Shown here: in pieces, positions 37,123-50,469 of the stretch
How positions within the stretch are numbered: the first letter of the stretch is position 1
How the letters are laid out: each line of letters starts with the position of its first letter
From: Prinia subflava
Taxonomy: Eukaryota; Chordata; Aves; Passeriformes; Cisticolidae
DNA: 64,000 nt
NCBI RefSeq assembly: GCF_021018805.1
Contig: NC_086259.1
Location: 11,096,001-11,160,000 of the forward strand
Direction of reading: 5' to 3'
Notes under the pieces: model-generated
The model's input: the letters and a program-made list of their open reading frames with translations, nothing else
The model's database searches: none
What the model was told of the DNA's origin: nothing
Program-made: the position numbers and the translations under genes

Positions 37123-40100
37123 CACGAATCTGTGTTTAACTTGCGTCAGCAAGATCTCAATCAATTTCATTTACTTCAAAAATATGTGCTACTAGAGCTG
37201 TTGGGAAAGGATGGGTCTGTAAGCGAATAGAAGATGGGAAGTAAAAATAAGAAAGGGATCAAGAAACAGTTCAAGGATGGAGCTTCACATTTCTTGTGTT
37301 TGCTTATGGTTTCTTGCCTTTGTCAGTGAAAAATGGGGGAGATGAAAGAAGGGAATGTCTCTTGAGTTAGGGGTTGTCTTTGGGCCGAGCAAAGCCCTGC
37401 AGTAGAAGCATGTTAGTCCTTCCTCCTTTCCTTATTTCAGCTGTTTTTTGTGTTGGGAAAAAAAAAATCCTTCTTTGTTTTTTTCCAATACAAAATAGGA
37501 AAGGACTACAAGGAAACAGAGCAGATTATTTTTTCCAGTTTGCCTTAGGGTTTCCTGGAATTTTTGCTACTGTACATTTATTTAAAGTAACCCTATCTGT
37601 TTAAATACACGCTGATCTTTGGTCGCTCTGAGATCAGACTCAGCCCCGAAGAATGCCTTTTGCTCGCAGTCGTTTCTGTATTGTCAGTCCTTCCTCGGTG
37701 CCCCCGCCACGCTGACCTGCAGGGTATCAGGTGACAGCAGGATAAACTACAACACATGTGGGCCAGGCAGGCAGCGAGCTGGGATCCGAACCAACACAGA
37801 AATTGGACTCTGTTGTCAGTCTCCTCAACTGTGACAAAATAATCTGCTTCCCAATGAAGGTAGATGTAAGATAAATTCTGTGCCTGCTATTATATTTTCT
37901 TGGCAAATGCTCTGAGTATTTTGTGGCTTTGTCACCACCAATTATGAACTAAAATAACATCAAGTGCTGCAGAGTGCCGTGATCCAAAACTCCTCTGTCT
38001 CCTCGCAGTGACATTGTGAATAAATAAAATCAGCTCCAATGATTCATTAATTCATGTTTAATAAGGCTTTGCAAAGTTATGTCAGACACTTGGAAAGGAT
38101 GTTTGGAACTAAAAGCTCAATCCCTCAGTGTCTAACCCAGACAAACTGCCTCCTTAATTTTGCTGAAACAGTATGTGCAGCGAAGGGTTTGTTGGAGCTC
38201 TGGAAAGTTTTCTGTTGTGTGAACTATTTAAAAATTCTGTGCAATTGTCATCATTATCTACCCAAAATGAAAACAAGTCTTTTATAGTGAAACTTAGGAC
38301 ATTATGCAATAAACTAAAATTTATTGTTTAATTCTCCAACCAAGCTTTTGTATAACAAATGGAATAAATTAAAATTTTTGTTGGCTGTCTCAATTTCACA
38401 ATAATCATATTTCTATTTGAGCAATGTGTGTATATCCTGAAAATACTTCAAGAAAAAATAAATTATTCAGATGGAACAGCTTTGCTGTAAATTATACAGC
38501 ATTTTTTTCCTTAAATGTAATTTCTATAAGATTCATTTGTTAAAACCAATAAAATGCTTAAAGCTTCTGAAAAGGTAAAATCATTTTCGTTTTATTGTCT
38601 AGACTCTGTGTAAGCCATTGCTAATTAATACTTCCCTTTCTGGTGACTTTGCAGCAGGCAAAGCAGGCAAACTCAAACAAACCAATTATAAATGATTTTT
38701 CAATGTAAACTTTTAACAGTGTAGCCTAAGGGCTTGCTCAACATAAAAGTACAATTTAGAAAACATAAGTTTTAACTAAGGTCAGGATATATCAGGCCAT
38801 GATGGATGTACCTGTAAAAACATCTGACTGTGGAATGACAACGTTTTCCTCAAGACTAAGCAAAACGTTGGTGGCAGTGAATAAGTAAAATGAAAAATAG
38901 CCAGACTGAACTGACCAGAAGGTTTGAGTTTGGCATCTGGGTTGCTAGTTTGGGGGGTTATTTTGAGCACGTCTTGTTTTGGGTTTCTTCAGAGATTTGC
39001 AAATCTGACTTCCTGGGATGCTGCAAGCAGCATAATCTGAGTTTTAGATCTATGTTCTACAGCAGGGCCAAGAGAAAGTCAAGCTTTTAAACATCATCTT
39101 CTGCCGTGGGTCCCGGGTAGAAATCACCCCCTTTCCTTCTGTTCCCAGCTGCTCGAGCAGAGCCCCAGTGCTGTGGGAGTGCCACTCACCCCTGCCTGCA
39201 CCCGAGGCAGCACTGGCTGGGTCGGTGACACAGCTCATCTGCTTTTCCAGCTTTGCTTTTCCAGACACTGAGTGGGAAATGTCATGGCCCTGTGATGCAA
39301 AGCAGTGTCCCAGAATATCCCACCACCACAGGTTTAAGCTTGTTCACCGTTTTGGAGGAAAAAGTCTGGGGAGAAGATCCCGGGTTGAAGAGGTGCTGGT
39401 TGACTGCTCCACACTGTCTTTAAGGCTCTTCATCCTTATTGCCTGACTTTCAACAGCCTGAGTGAAGCTGGCACAGGCTCACATCATGTGCTGTATCTAA
39501 TTTGGTAGAAGCAGTCACATGCCCATAGTGTGATGTGTATCAGATTTGTAGGGCTGAGTCATCTGGTATCAATTCTTGTGGAGCAAAGGCTCCAGAGCTG
39601 CAAACCCTCACGTGTTCCCGCGGCTCCCGCTCCTGTCTTGTAACTCATTTATCACAGTTCTGCTCTTGCCCTGCTCCTCTGCCCATTTCCCAACTCACCC
39701 AACACCTTTTCTGTGGCTCAGGAATATCTTTTCCCAGGCACACGTGCCACCTTGTCTTGGACTCAGCAGTCCAGGAAGTCACAGAGACTTCTGACAAATA
39801 CCACACAGATTTTTGTAAATGATCTCTGAACCTCTGACTCTTTGCTGTTGTCAGTGCATCCCTCCTTCTCTTTCAGGGAGATCGTAGCTTAACCTCCCTT
39901 CACACATGGTGTCTCCACAGCCTCTTGAAAAGAGAACAGAAAGCATTACTTCTTACCAAGCAACTTCCTTCTCTTTCCAGCTGAAAGCTTGTCCTGGTCA
40001 TTAACACACCACCCTCCGTGGCTGCTCCTGGCCCCTCCTCTCAGATTAAGGAAAGCCAGCCAAAGGCATCCCCATGGCTTCACAAAATGTGCATGGAAAC

Positions 40101-40424
40101 CATGCACTGGACCTGGGTCACCAGTTTATCAGCCAGGCTCTGACTGCAGGTTTGGCATTTTGTTGAAGCAAAAACTGATTTTGTTGCTGAAGTAAAGGCT
40201 CGTTAATTTTATTTTTAACAAAAACACTGCCTCCTTCTATATTTACTAGAATTGCAGCCTAACTAACCACATCGTGTATGCTCACAGCTGTTGGCAAAAC
40301 CCAATGGATGCTACTTGGAAAAACAAAAAATTACTGCTTGGTTGAATTAGAAACATTTATAACATCTGCAATCATACTTGTTTGTTCTCTCTTCTTGTGA
40401 GCAAAGTTGTTCCACTGGTGCGGT

Positions 40425-40745
40425 CTCCCCTCTTTCTTTCTTGTCATCTATAATTATGTTGAAGGGATTAATAATCAGGCATTTTATCCAGCGTCTCGCC
40501 TTGATGACAGGGCATTGTTTAATGAGAGCAAAATCAGTGTCCTGGCTCTTTGGGAGAGCTAAGGCAGTGCTTGCCGTGGAAATCATTGAAAATAAACATG
40601 TGGAAGCCTAAGAGCTCTTTAATAACTCCTTCTGCTTTTTTGGTTAGCAATTTTGATGATTTTGTCCGTTGTGCCTGGCTCTGCTGCTGCAGGGGCATGG
40701 TTATTTATGGTGCCAGAGGAGGTTATGATCTCCTTATGTAAACTA
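40425..40745. promoter_or_regulatory. Candidate conserved noncoding element
   Basis: A TAATTA core at 40451-40456 is followed closely by an OTX/PITX-type GGATTA at 40465-40470 and by TAATAATC. Retained CpGs include CCAGCGTCTCGCC and GTCCGTTG. Frames of 63-79 codons cross it on both strands but show no domain. The reading as regulatory DNA is inference from motif texture. Confidence 0.28.
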
Positions 40746-41640
40746 CAGGACGGAGGTAGAATATAGTCAGTTCTGAGTCATAGTAAGAGTTTTAGTTCTG
40801 CAGCTCTAATGCCATTAGATCAAGAGTTGGCCGTTAGACAATAACAGAATTTTTAGGATACTGATGTTTAGGATACTGATGCACCAAGCACCCAGAAAAA
40901 TTGTGGATCTGTTACACAGACAAACTTTATCATGTCTGTAGCTTTTACTTCTGCTTAGGTACTTATCTTATATTTGCAAATAGCAAGATGATGTTACAAA
41001 ATGGCACTGCCTGTGTGTTAGAAGCAATTATTGGATTATTTCCTTCTCAGAGCTGCCATGGGTTGGTGTACAGAGCTTGGGACCATGTGTGCTTGATCTG
41101 AAACAAAGAGTGTAAAAAGTCTCTGCTGGGTAAGATGCAGCATTGCTGTCTTGGAGTGTTACAAGTGAACATGGACAGTTTCCATGGGAGGTCTGAGAAA
41201 GTCTCAGTCTCATTGCAGCAGAGAGTACTAGCTCAAAACCCACTTTTCCTGTTCTCTCCCAACAGGAATCTGGAGAAGCTTGGCTTTGTGGTGTGGGATG
41301 GCTGTGGCATTTCCTGTGCCATGGCTCAGCTGGGTCAGGGCAGGGATTAATCCCTAGTGAGCAGCACCTGGCTGCCAGCATCTGGTGCCCGCTGGAGGAT
41401 CAGCACAGGGGACAGAGGTTTCTCACCAGTGAGGTGAAACGTCACTAGAAATTGGGACAGAGCATGACAGTGCCACTTACATGTACTCAGACCAATCCTC
41501 AGAGACAGATCAGTGCTCAGGGTACCAATCTGAGTGGTGGTTCAAGGCCATGGAGCACCAGAAGACACCACAGAATTAGTGCTTCAGTGCCCAGAGCTTT
41601 GTCTCGTGGCTGTGGCACAGGGATGTGTGACTCTTAATTT
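40746..41640. other. Spacer with a 15-bp tandem duplication
   Basis: Apart from a perfect two-copy repeat at 40852-40881, no structure is seen. Frames at 41028-41381 (minus) and 41135-41350 (plus) overlap and are unrecognised. Confidence 0.6.
40852..40881. repeat. Perfect two-copy 15-bp tandem repeat
   Basis: TTTAGGATACTGATG is present twice with no gap and no mismatch, consistent with recent replication slippage. Confidence 0.9.
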
Positions 41641-41693
41641 TTTTTTGGGAACTTGGACTCCAGCCCTAACACAGGCAATGAATACACCCACTG

Positions 41694-42248
41694 TCAACCT
41701 TCCACTGATATTCTCTCCTGTAAATGCATTGTGGAAAGACAGTGCACAAGTGTTCCAGACCTTACTAATGAGGGAAGCAGTTTTCCTTCAGACACTTTTA
41801 GCCTGTCAATACCAGCCCAAATCTCCTCAGGCCCTGCTGTCCTGACAGCCTCTTGTGTTCCCTCTGTTTGGCCAACAGCACTGACTTGGTGTTCTAACCC
41901 CACTTTTCTCATGCTCCACATCAGTGGGACTTGCACAACATCTGCTCCAAGATGCTTCCCAAGGAAATATCCTGCAAATCTCCATGTGGTTTGCAGAATG
42001 AATTCCCCGATGACCCTCTCATTAATAGTTTTCCCTGCCAAATGTTGTTTGCTTTTACTTTCAGAACAGTCTGCATTGATGATTAGTTCCTCTACTTGGG
42101 CATTATTTACATGAAGTATTGTTCTCATCTCACAGGCAGCAGCTCTACAATGACACTGAGCAAGGCAAGGATCAATGGCCAGTGAAAGCAAATGCCAGAC
42201 AGCAGTTGTCTCTACAGGATGCATCCATGGAGAGCTGGGAATTTCCAT
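41694..42248 (-). other. Long unrecognised open reading frame (184 codons from first ATG)
   Basis: This is the longest frame with an in-frame ATG in the window. Reading minus, it opens upstream to 42296 at a GTG, and its first ATG is at 42248-42246, giving 184 residues. The product is predicted soluble, with no signal peptide or membrane helix evident. It contains an aromatic and glycine stretch, TTWRFAGYFLGKHLGADVV, near residues 88-106. I recognise no family. The opposite strand is also open for much of the interval (41653-42114), and local GC is above average, which lowers the value of the openness. No intron signals, poly-A tail or LTRs were identified around it. It could be a decayed retrocopy, an unknown transcript, or chance. 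Confidence 0.2.
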
Positions 42249-42296
42249 ACCCTCCTGGCTGCCCTGCCTGAGACGATAAGTGCTCGAATATTTCAC

Positions 42297-45200
42297 AGCA
42301 AAAAAGTCCTGGGAAAAGCAGAACTATTTCTTGTGATAAAGGCTGGCTGCACATTTCGGGAAGATGAGCTTGTCAGGGATGTTGCTGCACTCAGGCTGAA
42401 CCTGTGGGAAGTGTGCCTGTTCCTAATAAATGTTGTGTGTATTTATGTGGCAGTCATTGTGCTTTGCAAGGAGGGAGTCACAGAAATAATTAGTTAAGAG
42501 CGTGAGGTTTTTGGCACAGATTCCCTTTCTCAAGTAGCTGTGATGTTCATATATAAGAAAAATTGATTTGGCATCTAGACAGGATTTCAGCACGCTCATG
42601 GTTATGGAAATCAGCTATGGGCATGGAGGAAATCTGTATATTGATTCATAAACTGACTTGATGACTTGTTCATGTTTTAATGTTTTCATGGACTTCTACC
42701 CAAGATAAAATTGTCAGTAAGTACCACTTGACTGTGCTACAGCACCATCTAAAATGATGGGAAGAATGCAGGGAATAAAAGGGATTTCCTCTTAGGCAGA
42801 AGGCTTTATTTTCTCTGTTAATTAATTTTTTTGTTAAAGGTGAGCATTCTTGTCATTTTCCTTGCTACTGAGTTAGAATATACATGTATATAATACCCAC
42901 TGAAAAATGGTTTCCTGTGATAGGCCCCCAATTTCATGGACAATTTCTTTTCAGGAAAGCCAGACCTCCTTCTACTCACACCAGGCCATGTCCATGCTGC
43001 TAGAGCTGCCACGGCTGTGTGTAGGTAACAGAATGAGAATCACTTCACTTTGCTATCACGTGGTAGGACAAAAGCCAGCATGGCCTGCTGAGTCTGTTTT
43101 CCTCTTCCCAGGCTGGCGAGGGGTGTGTTTAGTCAGCATCAGCACCAACCCAAGACTGCCTTGCAGAAAACACCTACTAAGAGACTGACTCCTCAGGAAC
43201 ATGTTTCTCTGCAGGTTTAAATCTTAATCCCTGAATAATAGCTCTGCCTGCCTCATGGTTTTCTTTGGAGGACTTCCAGCATTGACCAATCCTGACCCTG
43301 TGTGACTTAAGCTGTGTGGGCTCGAAATGGAGGCAGGATGGCTGCTGGCCACGATTGGAATGAATGGAAACTATGTCATGTGCAATGTCATCTAAGATCC
43401 AGTGTGATAACAATGTGTGACCAAATTCTGATCTCACTTGTAACAGTGAGCTTCCGCTGTGACTTCAGAAGAGTCAATGGGTGTAATGTAAGATGAGTCA
43501 CAGCACGCACACTGTGCCACAGCACAGCAGAGTTTTCCCAATAAATAATGTCTCTTTTGTCAAGACAGAAAAAATCCCCCTGGAAACCTGTACTATATCA
43601 AACTGCAAAATTCAGGAAAGAGGCCCCATAGTAACTACATTTTTGAAGGTGAAGGTTGTTCCTTGTGGACTAAATCTTCCCTTATGACAGTTGGTTACTC
43701 ATTTTCAGAAATTTCTGCAAGTTTTTCTGTGATTAGTGTGTAGGATTAAAAGATCTCTGGGGCCTTTGACACTATTTTGTCTGGACACCACCTTAAATAC
43801 CAAAAGCACTCATGGAGAAACCAGGGAGATGTCTCATGGTGTCTCAAGGTGGGCTGCTAGAAAGAGATATTTTCATACCCTCAGGAAGAGAAAAAAGGAC
43901 ATTTTATCATTTGGTAGCTGGCTTCTTGATGATTATTAAACAGTCTGCCCAATCTGTGGTTAACAAGTGATTTAAATGTAGTTTGAAGGCAGCTTTTGTT
44001 TCCTTCAGTTGCTATTCTAAGAAAGAGCCCTTAAAATTAATTGACTGACAAACTGCATAATTGATGCTGCCTACGTAGCTTGCACCGGCCAAAACTGATG
44101 GGAGCCCTGGCATCTTGGTCAAGGCTGCTCTAAACCTTCAGAGAACCTCTGCTTGCCCTCTCTTTATGCTCTTGGGTAGGAGAGGGCATGTTTAGTTTTC
44201 TGCTTACTCTATTCCCTTTTGTACTTGTTCATTTGCTAGGTGCATAAAGGAGAGGAGGTCATTTGCGCACAGGGGATAAAGAGGTATTATGAATTCTAAA
44301 GTGTTTGCTTTATTGGGAAAAGCACAGCGAGCAGGAGAGTTCAGGAACATAATGTGTGAATTTTTAATGAATGCTGTGCCATGTGTTTGTGCAGGGTTTT
44401 TTTTTCTACCTGTAGCAGCTTTATTCATTTGGGAGAGTACTGTGTACAAGATATTCTTTAGTAGTGTGCTGGCTGCTGTTTAGTTTTAATAAATTAAATC
44501 CTTTATATCAATGTAATATTCTTTAGACAAGCACTTCCAAGACAGATTAGAAATGAACTTAAGGGGATTAAAAGCTTGTCTTGCTAAAAACAATGTTTCA
44601 GATGAGAAATCCACTTATTTATGTCACTTTCAGTGGACTACATTTGTCTTTAATATGCTGCTACTGCTAAAGAAAGCAGTGCTTTGCCCACGACTGAAGC
44701 CTTTCTGCTCTGCTTTACATACACAGCAATGTTTATTTTCCTCCATACAGTAAGTCACTTTGGGGAAGATTGATGGCTTCCCATAAAATTGTGAGAAACC
44801 ATTTTCTTCTTATTTAGAGAAAACAAAAGGTTTAATGAATCTAGCATTTTAAATAGCATCAGTCTCTTTTTAAAATAGGAAACTGTGGGAATGAAAGGTA
44901 TGAGCAGAGAGAAAAATCTGCTCAGATTTTCCCCTTGCTGCATTATAGGAAGCTGAATTGGAAGGTTGTCACTATCTGTGAGATCCTGGACATCTTGGGA
45001 GCAGCCTGGTTTAGCTGGTGTTAGCTCTGGTCTGTGCAGCAAGCTGAGGGTGAGGAACCAGATCACAAGCTCTTTCCTCTAGCTCATATCAGGTTCTCTA
45101 TTTCTGTTTGAAAGCTTGTCCTAATACATGGCTCAGGGATGTGCCAACCCCACTAGTGGGTCTCTGGTACCAACCTAAAATAACGTGACTTGAAATATTA

Positions 45201-48200
45201 TAAAATATATAAGAAAACAATATGTAACACAGAATAATATACAATATAATAACACAAATGTGCGTGTAAATCTGCTGGGTTTGATGTACCAGGGTGGGAA
45301 CCACCTCTGTGGACTAAATGAGGAGGCTCTCCTGCAGGATGACAAAATTGAATATTCTGAGCATTTGCACAATTTTAACACCACGTTTCAGCCCCATGAG
45401 AAACAATCCAACACTCTAACTTTCCTAGCATCCATGTTTGGCACTCTGAACTTTCAGTTCTTCTCCCAGACTACAAAAAGGAAGTTTTGGAGTTTGCTCT
45501 TCACAGCTGAATGCAATAAGGACAAAGAAGGTATTAGGACACAATTGATCTCCCCAAAGGGTGAGAGAAATAAGGATTTCTCTTGAGCATCCTCACAAAG
45601 CTGCAAGGAAGGGAAGGAGACTGGAGAGCCTTTGAGGACAATCTGCTTTTGCCTTTTCTTAAGTGAGTTAGAAGTCCTTGGTCTACAGTGAGGACAGAAG
45701 AAATGATCATAGGAAAATGAAAACTGGAGGAAGTATATGAAATTAATGTTTTAATTGGAACAAGGCCTTTCCATCTATTTCTTGTTGCCATTTACATGTG
45801 CGACCATGAAACTACAGTGCTTAGTCTTACATGTCAGCTCCAAGAGCTCAGCTATGGTTTTCAGGTCTGTTATTATTCAATTGCAGTGCAGATATCTTGG
45901 ACAGAGGGAGAGGTTCCACCCCACAGCACATAAAGTTTGTCTTGGTAACTGTGTCCCTGACACAGTGCTGAATTTTGTTATTTTGGGCACACCTCCCCCC
46001 ATCATTACTTTAAAAAGTTTCACAATAATTTCTATTCCATCATGTTTCATTACACAGTAAAGTATTATTTATTTAAATGGTTTTCAAAGTAACTTATTTC
46101 CTGGTACCTGGTTAAAACAAGATCATTTCTCTTAATGCTTTCAAGCCGTTGAAACTCCAGGATCTGTGTCCATTTTGGTGACTCTTCAAAGGCTACTTAG
46201 TGCCCTCTTTCCACAGCCAGAAGCTGACACTCAGATTGAATTGTAGTGCATCTGATCAAGTAAGGGATATGTTTGGAAGGCAAAGCTCAAAGACTGAGCT
46301 CTGTGACTCCACTGGTATTGAAAAGGGCCCTAAAGTGAGGCTGTGTGTTTACCTTGTATTCTTGGGATTGAAGGAGAAGAGGCTGGTAAGCAGAAATTAA
46401 ACAACCATCTTTATTTTTAATTATTTTCTTCTGTTTTGTTTTCTGAAGTTAGATTTCACTCCTCTCAACCAAACCACATTTTTTGCTAGTCCTAATATTC
46501 ATCAGATATCTAAATCCTTATATATCATAATGACAACAAGTTCTGACAGAAATTTCACCACTGGTTTTAGAGTGGAGAAGGCAGAGTGATTTTCTGCACA
46601 TTAATGGTGGTTTCTTTAGTCTCTGTAGCCACTATGTGCCTGGCCATAACACCTGAGGATAAAATTTATATAAATTGTCACATGGTTTATCTGAAAAAAA
46701 TATTGTTTGAGAAAAAAGTATATAATGAGGATCAGGGATACAATTTCACTGAGAAATGTGGTGTAAAAATGCTTCTTGTTTTAAATTAAGCTTTCAATGG
46801 CAAGTGCTTGGCTTTCAGCAACTCCTCTGAAACCCTTTTAATTGAAGTTTCATGAAAATCTGGGGAGTTCAACTCAAGTTCACCTCCCCAACCCATCCTG
46901 ATTTCATTAAAGATCTGATCTTTCTTTATTTGCCAATAAAAAATATATATAAATGTGTGTGAGTGTGTATAAATCAGTATCTGTTAGATAACTGTTGTTT
47001 TGGGTTGTTTGGTTTTGGTTTTTTTTTCCCCTAAAGGACCAGTTTCCGTTTTCTTTATGAAGAATGAACTCTGCTCTCCCCATGCAACGGGAGTTGGAAT
47101 GAACAATCCGTGGGAGATCCTTCCCACTGCCCCTGCCCCAGGATGGGATTTGGAGCACACAAGACCTTTATTGCTTCCCCCTCATGTTTTGTATTCTGCC
47201 CTGGTGGTGCCAAGCTCACCATCATCCCCTGTGGGCTGGGTAAGGACAGGGCAGGCTCTGGGTGGTTCCCCTGGTGATTAATGCAATGGGAACCATCATC
47301 AGCATAAATGGCATTGAGCTTGACAGGCTTAGGGTATTGCCATGTTATTTCCATGCCACTATTTTCCATTCCTGTCCTCTAAGACTCAATAAAGGTCTTG
47401 ATAATTCCTGCTCAGGGCTCATATCTGGACAGTGATTTTACCTTTTTGGGTTTTTGGTTAGTTCCTTTTCCAGCTGCAGTGGCTGGATATGCCTGTAACA
47501 GCACCACGGGGCTGAGGCTACATATACCATGGCATATTATCTCTTTGCTAAACCAGTAAAGCAGTGAGATGTCTTTAAAAATTACATCCATATATCAGAG
47601 GTTTTCTGCTTGGCTATAGGGTCCTTTCAAAGCTGTGAGGTTGGCGAGATTCATTTTGCCCCTGCTGGGCAGGAAACAGCGTTCCCATTTCCTTCCATGT
47701 CAACTCTGTTATGTGGATTCCCTTGGGACTGAGAGGAAGGGTCCCTGGGAATAGCTGGTGTTCCTGATTTTATTTTGTGTGAGACTCCAGATGAAAATGT
47801 GTTGAAAACAGTGTAAATCCTGAGTTCCCCAAGGCAGAGAGTTGTGATATACTCACACCCTATGTCAGTCCACTGTGTAGCAGCATGCCAATGACTCTGC
47901 CATTAGATATCACTTGGGTACCTGTTTCTCAGTTTCATCCCACTCCTGAAGAAATAATTGCTGTCAGGTTCTTTTATTTTAATCAATTATTTTATTCTGT
48001 TACTATTGCAACTGCTACCTGCTCCACAAGGGTCCTCACGAGCTCTGCACGTTGCTATTTGCAGTTTCTGTGAATCAGATCTCAGTGTTTCTGATCAGAG
48101 TCCAGCTGGAACCACACATCTTTTGTTCATGTATTTAATATACTCAAAATGCACTAAATGACAGTTTATAATATCATTATCAACAGTTAAAGACATTATA

Positions 48201-48884
48201 ACTTCAAGAAATGAAAAGAAAGTGCAGCCATATGTGGAAATGCTTTATTTTGTGCACTTTTAACCCTCACAATAGTTTAGCTGCAAAAATGGGGATAGCA
48301 GTGAGAAGCAGGGAGAAAATCGTATGTCTGCAAAATCATTTTTCAGCTTTCTGTCCACTGCTGTCATGAAAGAGCACTGAGCTATTTGGATAGTAAATAA
48401 CAACCAAGGACTAATTTATTTTTCTTCATAAAATTATTTCTAGAATTGGATTCAAATGTGTTCCTTATTACACGGTTTGATAATTCAGTGATGCTTTCCC
48501 CCCATAACATACGAGCTGATTTAAACCTTCACTCCAAACAGCCTCGGGCTTATTAAGAACAGTGTGGACTGAGTATGGATTAGGTTTAAAAGTAATAAAA
48601 AAGTAGACCTGTTGGTTAGGTGAAAAATTCACTATCAGATTCCTGAGTGCAGCTTTCTTTTCATGTGCAAACTGCATTAAATGAGGCATTTAATTCAACA
48701 AATCCATAGTTCTGATCCACCAGAAATAGAGACTGGGTTAGTTCAATTTGTAACAAACGATCTCCATATGATCAAAGTCCTGAGAGCTGATTCCAACATA
48801 CTGCTTAAATTAGTCTAACACCGAAGTGTTTGGCTCTGGGACAATATTTGGAATGTCTTACCAGAAGAAAAATTCCTCTGCACA
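42297..48884. other. Spacer with minor repeats and no recognised gene
   Basis: AT-rich for the most part. A perfect 14-base palindrome, ATATACATGTATAT, lies at 42878-42891, and AT-rich low-complexity DNA at 45180-45255. A GC-richer patch at 47040-47300 has overlapping frames on both strands without domain similarity. A T/G-rich tract lies near 46995-47030. A relic inverted repeat lies at 43418-43500. Nothing else could be supported. Confidence 0.6.
43418..43500. repeat. Possible MITE-like relic with palindromic core
   Basis: The run CCAAATTCTGATCTCACTTG, then CAGTGAGC, then TGACTTCAGAAGAGTCAATG, then GTGTAATGTAAGATGAG follows the order of an old amniote palindromic repeat that I recall ('attctgatctcacttacaccagtg', 'tgaagtcaatgg'). 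The two halves are only weakly symmetric now. It is grouped with the relics at 11711 and 36971 by motif order. Confidence 0.42.
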
Positions 48885-49440
48885 CATGGTTCCAATATCT
48901 GGGAATGCCAACCTTGCTTTTTAATGGGCTGACAGGGAGCCTCCGTGCTAACTTTCTGACTCCAAAAAGTTCTTGTGCTGTCACCCGCAAACCAGCTTGG
49001 ATAATTTTTCCTTGGCTTCCTTATTAAAGCCTGAATGAAGGGATTGTGTGGCTTTCTTAATGTCACTTGGTCTGCTTGCCATAAATTCAAGCACTCATGA
49101 TGAAAGCTCCACTTATATTTTGCTGGGAAATGGAATCAAGGAGAATGCACCCTCGTTCACAATAAATAACTGAAGTTGAGTTATTAAGTGTATTTCATAT
49201 ACCGGTGCCTTATTACATCAGCAGTTTAGATAATGGCTTCTTAAAAATATTCCTCTGCTGAAATGTATGACGAGCAAGTTGCACAGAGGATCCCAATGCA
49301 TGGAACCCAACCAGCAGGCCAGAGCAATAACTTAGGACTGTATTAACAAATATCAAATATTTACATTTTACATGCTGCTGTCTGTTTTGATTAAGCAACC
49401 ATAGCAATAACAGCAGTCAGCAGCGAGGGCCGTATTTGCT
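48885..49440. promoter_or_regulatory. Candidate conserved noncoding element
   Basis: A 0.5-kb block with no interspersed repeat. It has retained CpGs (CTCCGTGC, CACCCGC, CCTCGTTC, ATACCGGTG, ATGACGAGC) and many AATAA/ATTA cores, including TTCACAATAAATAACTG near 49156. Frames here (62-91 codons, both strands) overlap and are unrecognised. The texture is that of ancient noncoding DNA, and no function is claimed. Confidence 0.28.
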
Positions 49441-49741
49441 CGGTTCCTGCCAGGGAATTCTCAGCTGGGATTGTTTGTTTGCTTTGTGCAGTGAAGACTC
49501 GAGCTGTTTACACTGTAGCTCCAGTTTTAGAGAGTGCTAATTATGCTCTACTGCTGAACCCCTCTCCTTCTCAGGATCTGCTGTTCTGCAATAATACTTT
49601 ACACTGGTCTCAAGGAAAGCAATCTGACTCACGGCAGGCAACAAAGGGTGCCCCAGTGCCTTATAACTTTTCTTTTAATGTGGTGAGCATCGCTAAATGG
49701 AAGTTCATGCCTTTAACTCTGCTTGCTTGTTCTTTTCTTTA

Positions 49742-49759
49742 TTTTTTTTTTTTTTTTTA
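49742..49759. repeat. Poly-T run of 18 bases
   Basis: An uninterrupted thymine homopolymer after CTTTA. No retroposon body is recognised. Confidence 0.9.
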
Positions 49760-50400
49760 ATAATGGACAACACTTTCAAAGTCCTTGGCTGAATTTCCTC
49801 TCACAATTTTACTCCTTTTTATGGAATTTCTTAGTGTGAAATGGGCTGATGTAATTCAGCTGGAGGGGTGTGTAGCATCTCTCTCTCTCTACGTACATGA
49901 AGCATGCATATCATTCTTTACCTGTTCCCCTTGTTATTATATGTGCAGTAGGATGTAACAAAGTGACACTCACCCAGGAACAGGCAGAGCTGACAGTGAG
50001 TAAATGCCCCGATTAGCATAGCATTGTTATAACTTTTCAGTTCCTTCCTGATTAGCTAAAATATGTGTTGCATGGCTATGACACTGTTTTTAAATCTGTG
50101 CTAAGCATTGCTCGATACTTTATGGGTGAAGGAGGCAGGATGAAGGATGAAAGGCTGGCACTCAGAAATTTAGCAAAACCAATTCAGTTACCAGGTTTTC
50201 ATGGTAACTGTGCTGAACAGGTGGCTAAGTAAGCCAATTAAACAGACTTTAAGAACAAATTATGATAGTAATTCATTGCCTGGGATCATTGAAATGCACT
50301 GTGTGGAATCTGTTCCCCAGAGCTGCCTGAATAATGAAAATCTATTTTTGTATCATTTTATTGTTTTGCTGTCATCATGAAATGTTCAAAAGATCTGACT

Positions 50401-50414
50401 TTTTTTTTTCTTTT

Positions 50415-50464
<50 letters not shown>
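50401..50464. repeat. Very long poly-T tract (48 uninterrupted thymines)
   Basis: Two shorter T runs broken by single C residues at 50410 and 50416 lead into 48 uninterrupted thymines at 50417-50464. On the minus strand it would be a long A-tail to a body at 50465 and above, but no AATAAA lies just upstream in that orientation and no family is recognised there. The length may be affected by assembly or polymerase slippage. Confidence 0.95.

Positions 50465-50469
<5 letters not shown>

Larger units (their letters stand above)
34723..40424. other. Spacer with small tandem repeats
   Basis: No gene is recognised. A perfect 10-bp tandem duplication (TCAGGCAGGG, two copies) lies at 36858-36877 inside a GC-richer patch with overlapping minus frames. 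A relic inverted repeat lies at 36971-37122. A patch at 37620-37840 retains several CpGs but gives no recognisable peptide. 38.0-38.7 kb is strongly AT-rich. Frames in 39.1-39.8 kb overlap one another and are not credible genes. Confidence 0.6.
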
